64,000 bases of DNA from Metaphire vulgaris. Its lineage: Eukaryota > Annelida > Clitellata > Crassiclitellata > Megascolecidae. Of this stretch, positions 12,773 through 24,238 are shown one piece after another. The notes below the pieces were generated by a model, which had not been told where the DNA came from, did no database searches, and saw nothing but the letters and a program-made list of their open reading frames with translations. The stretch is taken from contig CM030866.1 of the NCBI GenBank assembly GCA_018105865.1, positions 4,543,951 to 4,607,950 on the forward strand, read 5' to 3'. Within the stretch, counting starts at the first letter, position 1. Every line of letters begins with the position of its first letter. The translations under genes and the position numbers were made by a program.

Positions 12773-12779
12773 TTCGACG

Positions 12780-13200
12780 CAGAGAGAATTGATCCAATCT
12801 TCTAATGGCGCTATATCTTTATGGATATTTCGTATGGGGAAAGGCATTCTTATACATCAACGCCCTTAGATGCAGAAGCTTAGTCTTACAAACAGCAGCG
12901 CTACATCAATTAGATATAAATAGGACACGTGAATTTGTGTGATTTCTCTTTTTCTTCGCACCAATTTCATGCCACGAAATCCCCGTTCACCCATTTATTC
13001 GATTCGTGATGTTTCTCAGCTGTCAGTCCTCGAGCAGATCGAACAGATCGCAGCCTGATCCAAACAGCTATCGCCATCGGTTGATGCTCCTGTGCATTAT
13101 GAAAGTGGCGCTATAGAAGTTTTTTTAAAAGATTAGCTCGAATCATGAATCATTGCAGCGTCTTGTTTGGCGCATTCCTTGCCCATCGGATGTCTTACCC
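12780..13200. other. No gene seen; retroelement tail motif
   Basis: The text at 13074-13115 (CGGTTGATGCTCCTGTGCAT, then GGCGCTATAGAAGTTT) recurs near 31075-31110 and 34440-34500, so it is a dispersed retroelement 3-prime end. Nothing else was recognised. Confidence 0.45.
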
Positions 13201-13205
13201 TGACC

Positions 13206-13401
13206 CAGTGGCGGCTCCACCGGGGGGCCAGGGGGCCGTGCCCTCCCCTTCCTATTGAGTGCCTCCCCCAGTGCCCCCCCCCAGTTGGGGTCCTATACTT
13301 AATGCTCCATACATTAAACAACAAATTGTTGGTCCCCCATGGTTAGAAGTTGCCACCCCAACGCCCCCACCTCCACTTGCCAAATCCTGAAGCCGCCACT
13401 G
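13206..13401. mobile_element. hAT-type MITE, CAGTGGCGGCTCC family
   Basis: A 196-bp element starting CAGTGGCGGCTCCACCGG and ending GAAGCCGCCACTG. The perfect duplication CCCTGACC lies at 13198-13205 and 13402-13409. This is the most abundant family in the window (also 18239, 30568, 33575, 33666, 38308, 48972). Confidence 0.92.
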
Positions 13402-13546
13402 CCCTGACCTGGTCTAAAATGGTCTGACCCAAAATGGTCTGACCCAAATGGTCTGACCTCGTGGTTTTATTTCAGGACTACAAAACGCTGAACGAAAAAC
13501 ACGAACGCATATGTGAGTAAATAATCTATTTCTAAGCGTCTGTAAC

Positions 13547-13856
13547 CAGGGGCGGTTCCAGGTGGGGGACGAGTGGAAATGCATCCCCCCACCGGGCATT
13601 TTTTAATTTTTTTTGTCGTGAAACCTATTTTGGGTAAAGGTCTAGTAAAACTACGGGGAAAACTGCAGATGACCTTTTTTGCTCGTCAACCTATTTTTCG
13701 GTAAAAGTGTAGCAGAATCAGTGATAAAACTTAAAAATCCCTTTTGTCAGCCTTTTTCGGCAAAGTTTCTTGATTTTTTCCCTTATATTTTCATCCCCCA
13801 CCAACTTCCTATGAATTCATTTCATCCCCCACCAAGAAATCCTGGAGCCGCCACTG
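13547..13856. mobile_element. hAT-type MITE, CAGGGGCGGTTCC variant
   Basis: Ends CAGGGGCGGTTCCAGG and CCTGGAGCCGCCACTG. The flanking octamers (TCTGTAAC and TCCGTTAT) are only weakly alike, so this copy is old. It contains the GACCTTTTTTGCTCGTCAAC module. Confidence 0.75.
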
Positions 13857-13869
13857 TCCGTTATCGCTT

Positions 13870-14385
13870 TGTTATTTATCGTTTCATGGATCATGTCTGA
13901 CTGTCAAATGTTGAGGCGCCTCATAAAGCGGTGAAATTTCAGGCACTGGTTCTAACAGTTTCACGTACACTGGGTTGATTTAAACCATCAAAACAAGCTA
14001 CCGGTTTTTAAAATTTCTGTCGGAATTTCGTTATCTCGCACCTGTTTCATGACGTCACCGCCGTTCTGGAAATCTCCAAAAAAGATCACGTGACTTTTAA
14101 TTACCGCATCGACCATCGATAATTAATTCACCGTTGGCTTCTCATACTAGAGAAACTGGTCTGTCTACATTTGCAGCGGTGATAAGCAGAAAAATTCATA
14201 GAAAATGCGTTTAAATATTGGAACAAAAACTCAAATGTGATGTTTTTAGACTCAAGTCGTTCGCTAGCGCTGAAAGATCGGCGGGTGACACTTAGATAGG
14301 TTGAGTGGACATGGTATTGGTGGCAGCGTTTTAACCAGGCCCGTCGTGGAAGATTCCCCCCCCAAAAAAACCCATACAGTCCCCC
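13870..14385. other. No gene seen
   Basis: No coding frame or recognised mobile-element pair. There are CACGTG and TCATGACGTCACC motifs near 14047 and 14085. Confidence 0.35.
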
Positions 14386-14387
14386 AT

Positions 14388-14559
14388 CAGGGTTATTTCT
14401 ATGACTATCAATTTCGGGGTGTCGGTCTTAAATTGGGGGTGTGGGGTGTTGGAGGGTGTTAGGGGTGCATCTCAGGCTCGGATTGGGGAAAATTTGTGGG
14501 TGTCGGTCTCAAATAGTGGGGTGTGTTGGTGGGTGTTAGGGGGTGTAAAAATATCCATG
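14388..14559. mobile_element. MITE, CAGGGTTATTTCTA family
   Basis: The left end CAGGGTTATTTCTATGAC and right end GGGTGTAAAAATATCCATG match the family at 20428-20586 and, reversed, 25566-25736. The duplication is only approximate. Confidence 0.7.
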
Positions 14560-14689
14560 CCCTCATATCCCAGCACTGACACAATTTTGGCCCCATCTCC
14601 AAACGCCGGGAGTCTAGATTGGTTGTGTGGAAGGGGAGGAAAGGAAATAAAAGGAAAGATGGAGTTTGGTTAAGCATGAGCCTTGTTTG

Positions 14690-15045
14690 TCTTGAACCGG
14701 GGGGTTGGGGTGGGGTGGGGGGGGTGGGGGTGTTTTAGGCGCTGGGTTTGTCGTCTCCTTCTTTCGCTTTGGACGCACGTTTTTTATCGAATGAAGGAAA
14801 CACTTATCGTCAGAGACAGAGATCAATGCTTAATGGGATCGAAAGAAGAGGCGGTGACCGCCACGGTGGAGATAAACCAGGCAGGCAAACAGCAAGGAAA
14901 CAGACGGACGGACATGCAGACAGACAGGTACAAACATATTAGGGGGAGAGAAAGAAAGAGAGAAAGAAAGAGAGAGAGAGAGAGAGCAAACAGCAAGAAA
15001 ACATACAGCCATGCACATTGCACCATTGCACATATATATATTAGA

Positions 15046-15088
<43 letters not shown>

Positions 15089-15600
15089 GACAGACAGACA
15101 GACAGACAGAAAGAAGTGGACACTCAGAGATACTTTGCTAAGGACAGTAATTGCGAAATGCTGGTGAAAGCATCATCGACTACTCGTTGATTATATATTA
15201 GACCGATGAGGGTTCAACTGTAGCGCTAGATAATGCGGGAGAAAGGCTAAATTTGAAGGATCGCATTCTAAATAATGTAGGAATGACCGCAACGGGCAGT
15301 TTCGACCGTCCGTGGCTTCGTATAGCGCAATAGATGGACTGGAACGAGGACCAATGGAGGCCGAGATGATGGACACTCTGGTGGGAAAAGGATCTATATA
15401 TTGATAGCCAGATGGAACCGAGAAAAGCGGAAAGCGAAGGTAGTAATTGAAGAAAAAACTGGAGAAATAATTGAGGGCAGATGTTGACGCCGAGAGACAG
15501 TAGCGATAACAGAACTGGCAGCCGCCAGTGGCTATAAAGGTCGCGTATAGAGTATAGCTTAAAAATCGCCAAATACTGTAGGTTAAAACGCGTGTTTTTC
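14690..15600. other. No gene; purine-rich and GACA repeats
   Basis: Overlapping frames on both strands here (14683-15141, 14830-15123, 15198-15608) are repeat translations around (GACA)n at 15060-15110 and GAAAGA tracts at 14945-14990. The frame 15198-15608 on - has no recognised domain. Confidence 0.5.
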
Positions 15601-15609
15601 CACAGCAAA

Positions 15610-15690
15610 CAGTGGCGTATCTATGGGAGAGCAGGTGGGGCAGATGCCCTGGGCGCCACTTGAAGGGGTGCTAAAAAACCTGTGATCTTG

Positions 15691-15755
<65 letters not shown>

Positions 15756-15969
15756 CAGAGTTGAAATGAGAAGAAACTGAGAACTGAGAAAACTGACTTT
15801 GAGCACATCATAGACCAGTTCGCATCAGTAAAAGCAAGACAAGTGCATCTGTAGTTTCAATCTTATGTCAATAAAATGTCATGATTTGTTCATTAAAGAT
15901 TCGTTAGCCTATTGATTTAATTTTCTGACGTCCCTGTGCCGTGGGGTCAATGTCCTAGATACGCCCCTA
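15610..15969. mobile_element. Element with CAGTGGCGTATCTA ends, holding a (CT)n tract
   Basis: The left end CAGTGGCGTATCTATGGG and right end CTAGATACGCCCCTA are inverted complements in their first dozen bases. Flanking octamers do not match. (CT)n occupies about 15692-15752. Confidence 0.6.
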
Positions 15970-16059
15970 TCGTCTAAATATTTGTTCAGCATTAGAACGA
16001 ATCAAGGAACTGGAATTGTCGGAACACCTAGATTCAGTTTGTTGTATGCGGATTGGGTC

Positions 16060-16061
<2 letters not shown>

Positions 16062-16143
<82 letters not shown>

Positions 16144-16144
16144 A
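16062..16144. repeat. (GTCT)n (CT)n (CA)n compound microsatellite
   Basis: Three consecutive simple repeats. All overlapping frames here are repeat translations. Confidence 0.95.
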
Positions 16145-16374
16145 AAAACGCACAGAGCAAATGGTGCATGCAGCCTCAAGCCACGTTCATACAATGCGCT
16201 GTTTCTGGTTTCAATCAGTCGGCTGCAACAAATTTTCATTTCTCCGACCGAAGATGCATGGTCACAATAGAGGTCTCTGTCTGTTTTTGCGAACGTGGCG
16301 ACCTCTCGAGTTGGACTGAAAAACTAAAGCACATTTGAACGGTTAGTCCACCAAATTGCTAATATGAAACGAAA

Positions 16375-16375
<1 letters not shown>

Positions 16376-16443
<68 letters not shown>
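16376..16443. repeat. (ATT)n (GTT)n microsatellite
   Basis: Uninterrupted trinucleotide repeats. Confidence 0.95.
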
Positions 16444-16444
<1 letters not shown>

Positions 16445-16628
16445 AAATCGAAAACACGCATTTACTAAGCTGAACAGTTGCAGGCAATGCGTCTTCTTTA
16501 GCGTTTTAGTTTAGAAAGTCTGTAAGGTTTCCAGTTTTGCGAATGAATTTTTAAAGTTGATTTCATTTTGAGCTTTACTAAGAGTTTGTCTTCTTACTGC
16601 TATTGATATGTAACTTATTGATGCCGAC

Positions 16629-16803
16629 CAGGGACGTAGCGACGGGGGGAAGGGTATATCGGTATATGACCCCTCCCAAATAGATCAGGCTACTACCTTA
16701 AAGTGTTTAATGTGTTTTAAAGATTTTCAACGTTTTTTAAATTTATACCACCACCCCACAAATCACATTATACCCCCTAATCAAATTCCTGGCTACGCCC
16801 CTG
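16629..16803. mobile_element. hAT-type MITE, CAGGGRCGTAGC family
   Basis: A 175-bp element with ends CAGGGACGTAGCGACGGG and CCTGGCTACGCCCCTG. The perfect duplication ATGCCGAC lies at 16621-16628 and 16804-16811. An intact small copy of the 10760 family. Confidence 0.93.
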
Positions 16804-16829
16804 ATGCCGACGCTTATTTCAATACAAAT

Positions 16830-17485
16830 AAAAATAATGAACGAGGACAACAAATCAGGCGATCGTCTAACTGCCAGCTTTATTTTCATTGCGATACAAA
16901 AATACAATCTGGCGCTTTTGAAGATTTCACAAATGGCCGTAGAATCTTCAGCGTCTACATTTGATTAAGATATACGCCAGCAACTACAGTACATACTCTT
17001 TCTCGATAAGTCAGCAAATCCCGCTGAGACCTATGGGTAATAGAGATTTACAGTAGTTGTCCTCTCTTCAGAACAAGCCAGGATATATACATGCAGAGCA
17101 ATGGGCAGCAACACGCAGCAGTACAGAATAAGACTAAGGGACATACTACTGCGTCTTCTTTGACCGCTGTTCCGAGACCTATTTATTTCGGCAGCACTGC
17201 TTTCAGTCTTCCAGGGTAACAGAAGAAATATGGAACCCCTGGGATGCTAGCGAGATTTTTGTTGTCTTGTGCGACGAATGCAAAGTACAGTTTCATTGCA
17301 TTTGAATTCGGACGACAGCCTCGAAACCGGACAAAAGCTTTGGTTGTATTGTCCTGTTTCTGATTATTGTCGCTTTTCGTGGATACGATCGAACACAGGG
17401 TTACGAAATAGTATCTAAAACTGACATAAAAACGCTAAATTGGTTTTAAAAATTACACAAATTCGTGCATTCAACGTGCAGAAAC
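16830..17485. other. No gene seen
   Basis: Short frames only, with no motif or repeat recognised. Confidence 0.35.
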
Positions 17486-17489
17486 CTGT

Positions 17490-17490
17490 A

Positions 17491-17522
<32 letters not shown>

Positions 17523-17582
17523 CTAGTAGTAGTAGTAGTAGTAGTAGTGCTACCAGTAGCAGTAGTAGTAGTAGTAGTAGTG

Positions 17583-17649
<67 letters not shown>

Positions 17650-17749
17650 CAGCAGCAGTAGTAGTAGTAGTAGTAGCAGTAGTAGTAGCAGTAGTAGCAG
17701 TAGTAGTAGTAGTAGTAGCAGCAGTAGTAGTAGTAGTAGTAGTAGTAGC

Positions 17750-17802
<53 letters not shown>
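17490..17802. repeat. (AGT)n trinucleotide array, about 310 bp
   Basis: A long AGT array with AGC and GGT variants. It reads as poly-Ser, poly-Val, poly-Leu or poly-Tyr depending on frame; none of these is a gene. It is followed at once by AGACTTCTTTAGCGCCATTG, the reversed form of a retroelement 3-prime-end motif, so the array is plausibly an expanded retroelement tail. Confidence 0.95.
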
Positions 17803-18238
17803 GTAGACTTCTTTAGCGCCATTGTGGTAGTACATCAGCACCAGTCGATGGTCGCTTCATTTAAATAATCGTAGTCGTGATCTTGTCCGTGGTGAATCGA
17901 GGTTGTAATACAGAGGTCACTATTAAGACATCCATTCTGTGAAAGCATGGCTTAAATATTATTGAGGTTTATAGCAATGTAATAATCACACATATGAGAT
18001 TCAAAAAAAGATGAGTGCATATTTTTTATTCAATACATGACCTTGGCTTCTCTAGTGTTGTTGCGTTTTCTTCGGAAATTGCGCTATAAAATCCGCATAA
18101 CAGTTTCTCGCGTGATGACGCAGTGAGAGCGAAATGAAAATATAAAACCGCCGAAATCCCGACTCTAAATGGAAACCGAAGATGGCATGGAATCTAAATT
18201 GTAGCATTGTGGAACTGAATGGATTTCGGCTATACAGT

Positions 18239-18430
18239 CAGTGGCGGCTCCAGGATTTGGCAAGTAGGGGGGAGGGCCGTTGGGGTGGCAACTTCTAATC
18301 ATGAAGGGGGCCAACCATTTGTTGTTAGGTATGTAGTATTAAGTAGTATAGATCCCAACAGGGGGCCACTGGGGGGCAGGAACTCAATAGGGGGCACGGG
18401 CCCCAAGGCCCCCCTGTGGAGCCGCCACTG
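18239..18430. mobile_element. hAT-type MITE, CAGTGGCGGCTCC family
   Basis: A 192-bp element with perfect inverted ends CAGTGGCGGCTCC and GGAGCCGCCACTG. The perfect duplication TATACAGT lies at 18231-18238 and 18431-18438. Confidence 0.94.
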
Positions 18431-18439
18431 TATACAGTA

Positions 18440-18960
18440 GGTTTTCGCGCCATGCAAGCAAGTAAGAGGCCAGGAGTTCGGAACTGACTCTCTAGCCTTA
18501 AATATAGCCTACGGTGTTATTTCACTTTCTCTTCTGATGGATAAGTAAGTAAGTACGTAAGTAAAATCTCGTAGATTAATATTACGCTTTGAAAAGTAGT
18601 ACAGTAGCAGCTGCTTATTATTATGCGCTTAATGGATATATTCTAACTGAAGACGCAATGGCGTATAGTAATTATATTATGCTAGGTACATAGAATTTCA
18701 AATCTCAGTTACATTCGTCATCATTACCGGAAGTTGAATATCTTTATGTTTCGCTGCTTAAAATTGAACGAGAAACTCGAATTTCTTAAATAGAGACCCT
18801 GCGTGACGTAATTTATGGACGACGCTTTAAGGGAGAGGAGTGGGGAATCCGAGATTTGTGGCAGGCTGTGACAAAGGAAAACGAGTAAAATCTGCCGAGA
18901 ATAGCGCGATGTTAGATAATCAGAGATTGAAAGACAGAGGATAATCAGAGATTTAGGTCA
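18440..18960. other. No gene seen
   Basis: No supported coding frame. A GTAAGTAAGTACGTAAGTAAAA tract lies at 18545-18565. Confidence 0.35.
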
Positions 18961-18971
18961 CAATAAGGGAA

Positions 18972-19032
18972 GATAATCAGAGGTTGAAAGGGGACGTCCA
19001 TAAAGGACGTCCCCATTCAACCTCTGATTATC
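18972..19032. repeat. 28-bp inverted repeat with a 5-base loop
   Basis: The arms 18972-18999 and 19005-19032 are inverted complements at 27 of 28 positions, with loop ATAAA. The centre GGGACGTCCATAAAGGACGT looks like two MITE ends (GGGACGTCCATAAA) joined head to head. It sits just upstream of the nested MITEs at 19086. Confidence 0.9.
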
Positions 19033-19085
19033 CTAGCGACTGGTGAGATGACATTGTGGAATGTTTAGAGGTGAGATGCGATGAC

Positions 19086-19536
19086 CAGGGCGCGATTTGT
19101 AGGGAAAGGGGGGAATCCCCACCACTGCCCAACTGCATCCCCCCCTACTGCTACATCCCCCACCACTACTTCCCCCACTGCTACATTTCCCAGCAACTAC
19201 ATCCAGAGGCGTCGTGCAATGGTGGCTAGGGGAGTCTACAGACTCCCCACATTTTGAGAAACAGAAATGTTTTACATGTTATTAATACCTTTTTTATACT
19301 TTATATAAATTATAATGAAAAAATGTAAAAAAATAATTTAGTTAGATACTTAGAAATAAACAGGTTTTATAAGACAGTGAAACAGACTAATATGAGTCAA
19401 CTTCCTGTTTATTCGGTCTTTTTATAGACTGATTTAGACTCCCCTTATTTTTTGATGCACTATGCCCCTGACTACATCCCCACCAAGCTCGACATATCCC
19501 CCCCCCCCACTGCTCCAGGTCACAAATCGCACCCTG
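19086..19536. mobile_element. hAT-type MITE, CAGGGTGCGATTT family, with nested insert
   Basis: Ends CAGGGCGCGATTTGTAGG and CACAAATCGCACCCTG. The perfect duplication GCGATGAC lies at 19078-19085 and 19537-19544. A second element occupies 19204-19470. Confidence 0.93.
19204..19470. mobile_element. Nested hAT-type MITE, CAGAGGCGTCGTGC family
   Basis: Ends CAGAGGCGTCGTGCAATGG and TTGATGCACTATGCCCCTG. The perfect duplication ACTACATC lies at 19196-19203 and 19471-19478. It is 267 bp with an AT-rich interior. Confidence 0.93.
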
Positions 19537-19874
19537 GCGATGACGGTACGACAAGGAGGACACCGTAGCCTCTATCTCAGCGCTCTCAGCGCCTGGCGGA
19601 ATTCTCACTAGACTCATATGCATAGAAATAAAGCCATCGACGAGACAATTACCACGCAGTAGAGAGTCCGCTAAATGCGAAGATAAAAAGAACCAGCGAA
19701 TCGAAAAAAGCCAATCACGATTCTACGTTTCGATGAACACAGTGACCGGTCGATGACGTCACCGCTTCTATATATACTGTACACATTACGCTAGACCAAC
19801 CTGCTTGTTTTCGCTTGATTCGAGGCCAAAATTACATTTTAAAAAATACCAGCAACGGAAGAAGGGGCTGTAAC

Positions 19875-20071
19875 CAATGTTTATTCTAGGCCTGTTTTGG
19901 GGAAGGTATTCCCCCCCCCCAAAAAAAAAAGTTTTACCCCCCCCCAATTTGTATATGTTGGCTTGGGGGATGGAAATTCAACCCCCCCCCAAGCGTGGAG
20001 AGACAAATCTTGTCCCCCCCAAAAAACATTTCAAACTCCTCCCAATGTCAAGGTGGCTAGAATAAACACTG
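19875..20071. mobile_element. MITE, CAATGTTTATTCTAG family
   Basis: Ends CAATGTTTATTCTAGGCC and GGCTAGAATAAACACTG. The duplications GCTGTAAC (19867-19874) and GCTGTAGT (20072-20079) match at 6 of 8. A partial relative lies at about 42070-42226. Confidence 0.85.
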
Positions 20072-20427
20072 GCTGTAGTCCTTAGTTACTTGTTCTATGG
20101 GCTTCGTTTACCTCGAAGCAGTTTGTCTCATGTGGCAGATGAGACTCTATTGGTCTCCGTAACAACATCTGTGCTTCGAGCGATGAAATAAATTGAAACA
20201 ACAAGAAATAAGTAAGAAGAAGATTGATTTTTTTAAAACTAAAAAACGACCCCGGCATTGTGAGGGGCCAATTTTTTTAATTTAGGGGGTTCTGCTACGA
20301 ATTCTCTGGAAATTATTACAGTATGCATGGCTTACAATAGGTTCTTTTAGCCTTTCACCCCTGCTTAATGTCATAGGCTGCAAGTGACATTTGTTAAATC
20401 GCTCTAGACTTTGGCCTCAGTCATGAC

Positions 20428-20586
20428 CAGGGTTATTTCTAGGATTATCAATTTGGGGGGGGGAGTTGTGTCGGTATATTCAGGGGTCGGTCCCTGCTGA
20501 AAAAGTACGTCTGACAAGCAAAAAAGGTCATCCCTGGCCCAGATTGGGGGGTGTCGGGAGGTTTAGGGGGTGTAAAAATATCCCTG
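20428..20586. mobile_element. MITE, CAGGGTTATTTCTA family
   Basis: A 159-bp element with ends CAGGGTTATTTCTAGG and GTGTAAAAATATCCCTG. The duplications GTCATGAC and GTCATGAT flank it at 20420-20427 and 20587-20594. It contains a GTCTGACAAGCAAAAAAGGT module. Confidence 0.88.
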
Positions 20587-20612
20587 GTCATGATCACGGT
20601 GTTACATAAGTT

Positions 20613-20772
<160 letters not shown>

Positions 20773-20774
20773 GG

Positions 20775-21395
20775 ACTGAACGCAGTTTTTCAGATGTTGG
20801 GCCTACTCCCCCCTGGAATTTTGAGGCTAATTTGGCCCTAGAGTGTGTCGCTTGTGCTAGGATACCTGACCCCGGGAGCCAAATTGGTTAGTTTCAAAAT
20901 TCACTTTAGATTCAAACCCCTCTTCCATTGGCCAGGCTGCTTCCATGACATGTTCCGCACTAATCTTCAGCAATTTCCCAGCGCTTGATTCCAAATTGAG
21001 TCATCGCTAGCCGCCCCCCCACTCGCGCCCCCACTCCGATTCATCGAAATCAGAAACGGGTAGTAAAATTCCCCGAGAAAAATGGCGAGACGCCAAGTAC
21101 AACTTTTAGCATCTGACTCTAACAATAGTACGCGCTACACTTTTATCGCCACGGTCGCTCGTATAATAGCGAATAGAGTTTGGTAACGAACAACAACATT
21201 ACGTTCTGAGGCTAATATAGAGGGACGCATTGTGTGATGCCAGATCCTATCTACCGTAATGCAAACCAACTCCGGCTGAAAGTTATGACGCTTTGGCATT
21301 CGATAATCAGACTGTCTGCTTTCTCCGATTGAATAGGCGCTTACTTCGATTTATGACTAGATATCTTTGCACGGCTCCCAAAGCGAAAGTAGCTG
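20775..21395. other. No gene seen
   Basis: Unremarkable sequence with no supported frames. Confidence 0.35.
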
Positions 21396-21405
21396 CTTCT
21401 TGATC

Positions 21406-21623
21406 CATGGGCGCCCGCACATTGGGGCAAGAGGGGGCATATGCCTCTCCCCCAGGAAAACGCAAATACCAATATTTCACATTGAAATTTGAAAAACTTG
21501 CTAAAATATTAACCGGGACCTTTGTGCTAACATGTGTTTTGCCCCCTCCTGGAAAAATTTATGTGATGTAACTGCGACCGTTGTGTTTTGCCCCTACTGG
21601 AAAAATTTCTGCGGGCGCCCATG
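21406..21623. mobile_element. hAT-type MITE, CATGGGCGCCCGCA ends
   Basis: Perfect 14-bp inverted ends CATGGGCGCCCGCA / TGCGGGCGCCCATG. The perfect duplication TCTTGATC lies at 21398-21405 and 21624-21631. The inner halves are a duplicated GGAAAAATTT block. Confidence 0.93.
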
Positions 21624-21699
21624 TCTTGATCCAATTCGGATGTATGCAGTAGGTTGGGATGAAACATACCAGAACCCCCTCAGAGTTCAGAGGTCAAAG

Positions 21700-21889
21700 C
21701 AGGGCTGCCGAGACGGGGGCAAGGGGCAAATGCACAGGGGCCCGGCGAGTAAAAGGGCCCCCGGCGCTGAACACATCATAAACAGCGTAAAAAACTGTGA
21801 CAAGCAAAAAAAGCCATCGTCATTTTCAAGATTTGTCAGGGGCCCGTCGGTCCTTCTGCACAGGGGCCCGGAGTCTCTCTGCTGGCCTG
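21700..21889. mobile_element. MITE, CAGGGCTGCCGAGA family
   Basis: Ends CAGGGCTGCCGAGACGG and TCTCTGCTGGCCTG. The duplications GGTCAAAG and GGTCAGAG (7 of 8) flank it at 21692-21699 and 21890-21897. Confidence 0.75.
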
Positions 21890-21899
21890 GGTCAGAGGA

Positions 21900-22715
21900 G
21901 GCCCGAGCCATTAAAAAACTTTAGGCCATTGGTCCCCCAACTCTTGATATGAATCTTTGTGTGGTTTAAATCCGGACTAACAAAATCAGATGTGCATTAA
22001 AGAGAGTGACAATAATTTATACTATTTATCGCTATTAATATGATATTATATTAATATATGATATTAGAAATATTATTTTAGTTTACAGTAATGCAGAATT
22101 AATATTTCAATTTTATATAGGGCTATTATTTTGAGACTCCATTTTAGGCAGAGGCCGGGGCCAATTGGTCCACCTGACCCCTCTTATCGGGACCCGAAAA
22201 AAAGACCGGGATATATTTAGTCACGGATTTTGATGAATTCTGTTATCGATTTAAGCGCGACAAGTGCATTGATTGATGTTTATGTTGTAAAATTTTCATC
22301 TCACTTTCCGAACATGAAAAACCTTACAAGATCGTTGACTTTCAACGCAAGAAACATGCCAATGCGACCAAAGCATGTTTGCCAATGGGAACAATTGAAT
22401 GCGATCGGTGGTGTGAGGTTACGTGACATTTCGAGGAATTCCAGAATGCCGAGGGAGGGAGGGGAGGGAGGAAGGAAGGAAGTGGAAACCCTCGGTCAAT
22501 GAACAGCGGGAGCCAATTTGCTTGTTTGCGTACTTTAATAATTGACCGACGCCATTGCCACCAAATGTCACTCTTGTCAAGCGCAGTTGACGAGTTGCGT
22601 GTCGGTCGTGACCAAGATTGCTGTCTCCATTTGACGACGGGGGAGTAGTCCTGGTGGTTTCGGAAAGTCATGCTTCCTTCAAAAATGCACTCAATGCACT
22701 ATATAATATAATATA
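21900..22715. other. No gene seen
   Basis: Short frames on both strands (22230-22502, 22342-22671) show no domain. The DNA from 22000 to 22130 is AT-rich. Confidence 0.35.
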
Positions 22716-22724
22716 TATTTATAT

Positions 22725-22965
22725 ATCAATCAATCAATCAGTTTATTAGTATCAAAATGTCAATGACAGAACCAGAAATCATCGATGTCACAATTTTAAT
22801 GTAAAAGAGTTGTACAGGTAAAAATGCTAAAATTTATAATATAACAATATTTGAAAGTTAGATAATTATTATATTTAAAATGTGACATTTAAAGGATTTA
22901 GAAACTAAAGGGAGAAGCAGGAGAAGAGAAACATTCTCTGCCCAAAGCCTGCTTTCCCGGTGAAC
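22725..22965 (-). mobile_element. Possible retroelement 3-prime end with TGAT tail
   Basis: On the - strand the sequence ends CTAATAAACTGATTGATTG, i.e. a stop-rich, non-coding 3-prime-UTR-like stretch with a tandem TGAT tail, a common LINE terminus. No coding part is present. Confidence 0.35.
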
Positions 22966-23090
22966 CAATATATATATATATATATATTTTTTTATTTTTT
23001 TATGCCCTCAGTACTTCATTCCCGAGGGACTTATGATAAAATGATATATATTATATTATGATTAATAAGATTATAAGATTATATTATTAG

Positions 23091-23124
<34 letters not shown>

Positions 23125-23158
23125 GATTATATTATTAGATTATAATAAGATTATATTA

Positions 23159-23218
<60 letters not shown>
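22966..23218. repeat. AT-rich block with (AT)n and (ATT)n tracts
   Basis: Short (AT)n at 22970-22986, ATT runs at 23090-23122 and (AT)n at 23159-23217. Confidence 0.9.
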
Positions 23219-23227
<9 letters not shown>

Positions 23228-23312
23228 AAATCCACGAGATTTTACTTCACGTTACAAGAACAGGCTGTTAATGGGATACATCGTCTATAAAATGGCTCTT
23301 AGGTTCAAATTC

Positions 23313-23400
23313 AGCGGCGTAGCCAGGATCACAGAATTATGGAGGGAGGTTTCGTCGTTTCTTCTATACACCATTCTTGGCCAAATTCGTCAGAGGAACA
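23313..23400. mobile_element. MITE left-end fragment (CAGCGGCGTAGCCAGG)
   Basis: The text CAGCGGCGTAGCCAGGAT matches the left end of the element at 37491. No right end was found, so this is a solo end. Confidence 0.5.
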
Positions 23401-23485
23401 TGGGAATTGGGTAGCAGCGATAGACAATATCTGGTTGATATCAAATTTAAAGAGTTTAAAGAGTTTAAAAGAGTCTCTTTAATTT

Positions 23486-23826
<341 letters not shown>

Positions 23827-24123
23827 GCTGTGCTTGAATGCAGCACTGATGTTGCCTTGAGTGGTTGCGAGCGAGGTTAGAGACGCTATTCACTATTAAT
23901 ATGTATTTTTCTATTAGAAAGAGGGATTATAGAATTGTTGTTGTTATCTTGTAAAGGTCTCAGACGGTGAAAGCCTCTTTTCTGTTGTTAATTCCGACAA
24001 AATGAAAGTGCTCAGAAGATAAGAATAGCGTCTGACAGTTCTACTCTTCTCATCCGTTTGCTAAGGTTCATTCCGTAGAGTGTGTATACTTCGAATCCTC
24101 TCTATAACGACCATTTTCAAAAG

Positions 24124-24238
24124 ATGAACGCATTACGAGAAAACGCAACTTCCGCCTACGTCAACGTCACGTGCCGCGATTTAATTAGTCACGTGTCCGG
24201 CGTCAAGACTTCCGCCGCCGCCGCCGCCCGCCGCCGCC
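24124..24238 (+). CDS. Probable N-terminal coding part of the GPCR, one base out of frame
   Basis: From the ATG at 24124 the frame encodes about 30 residues with two N-glycosylation sequons (N-A-T and N-V-T), as expected for a receptor's extracellular N-terminus. It then runs into a GCC/CCG tract (about 24210-24238). The receptor frame (24239 on) is offset by +1. Dropping a single C from the CCC in this tract would join the two frames through an Ala run. The receptor frame itself has no ATG before its first transmembrane helix and has a stop at about 24182. An in-frame ATG upstream at 24082 is an alternative start. Confidence 0.55.

Noticed and set aside
17446..17841. Long poly-Leu, poly-Ser, poly-Val and poly-Tyr open frames on both strands
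   Set aside because: They are translations of one AGT trinucleotide array; every frame is open because the repeat lacks stops. The same applies at 23377-23893, 42870-43337, 45142-45572, 54000-54380 and 63678-63986.
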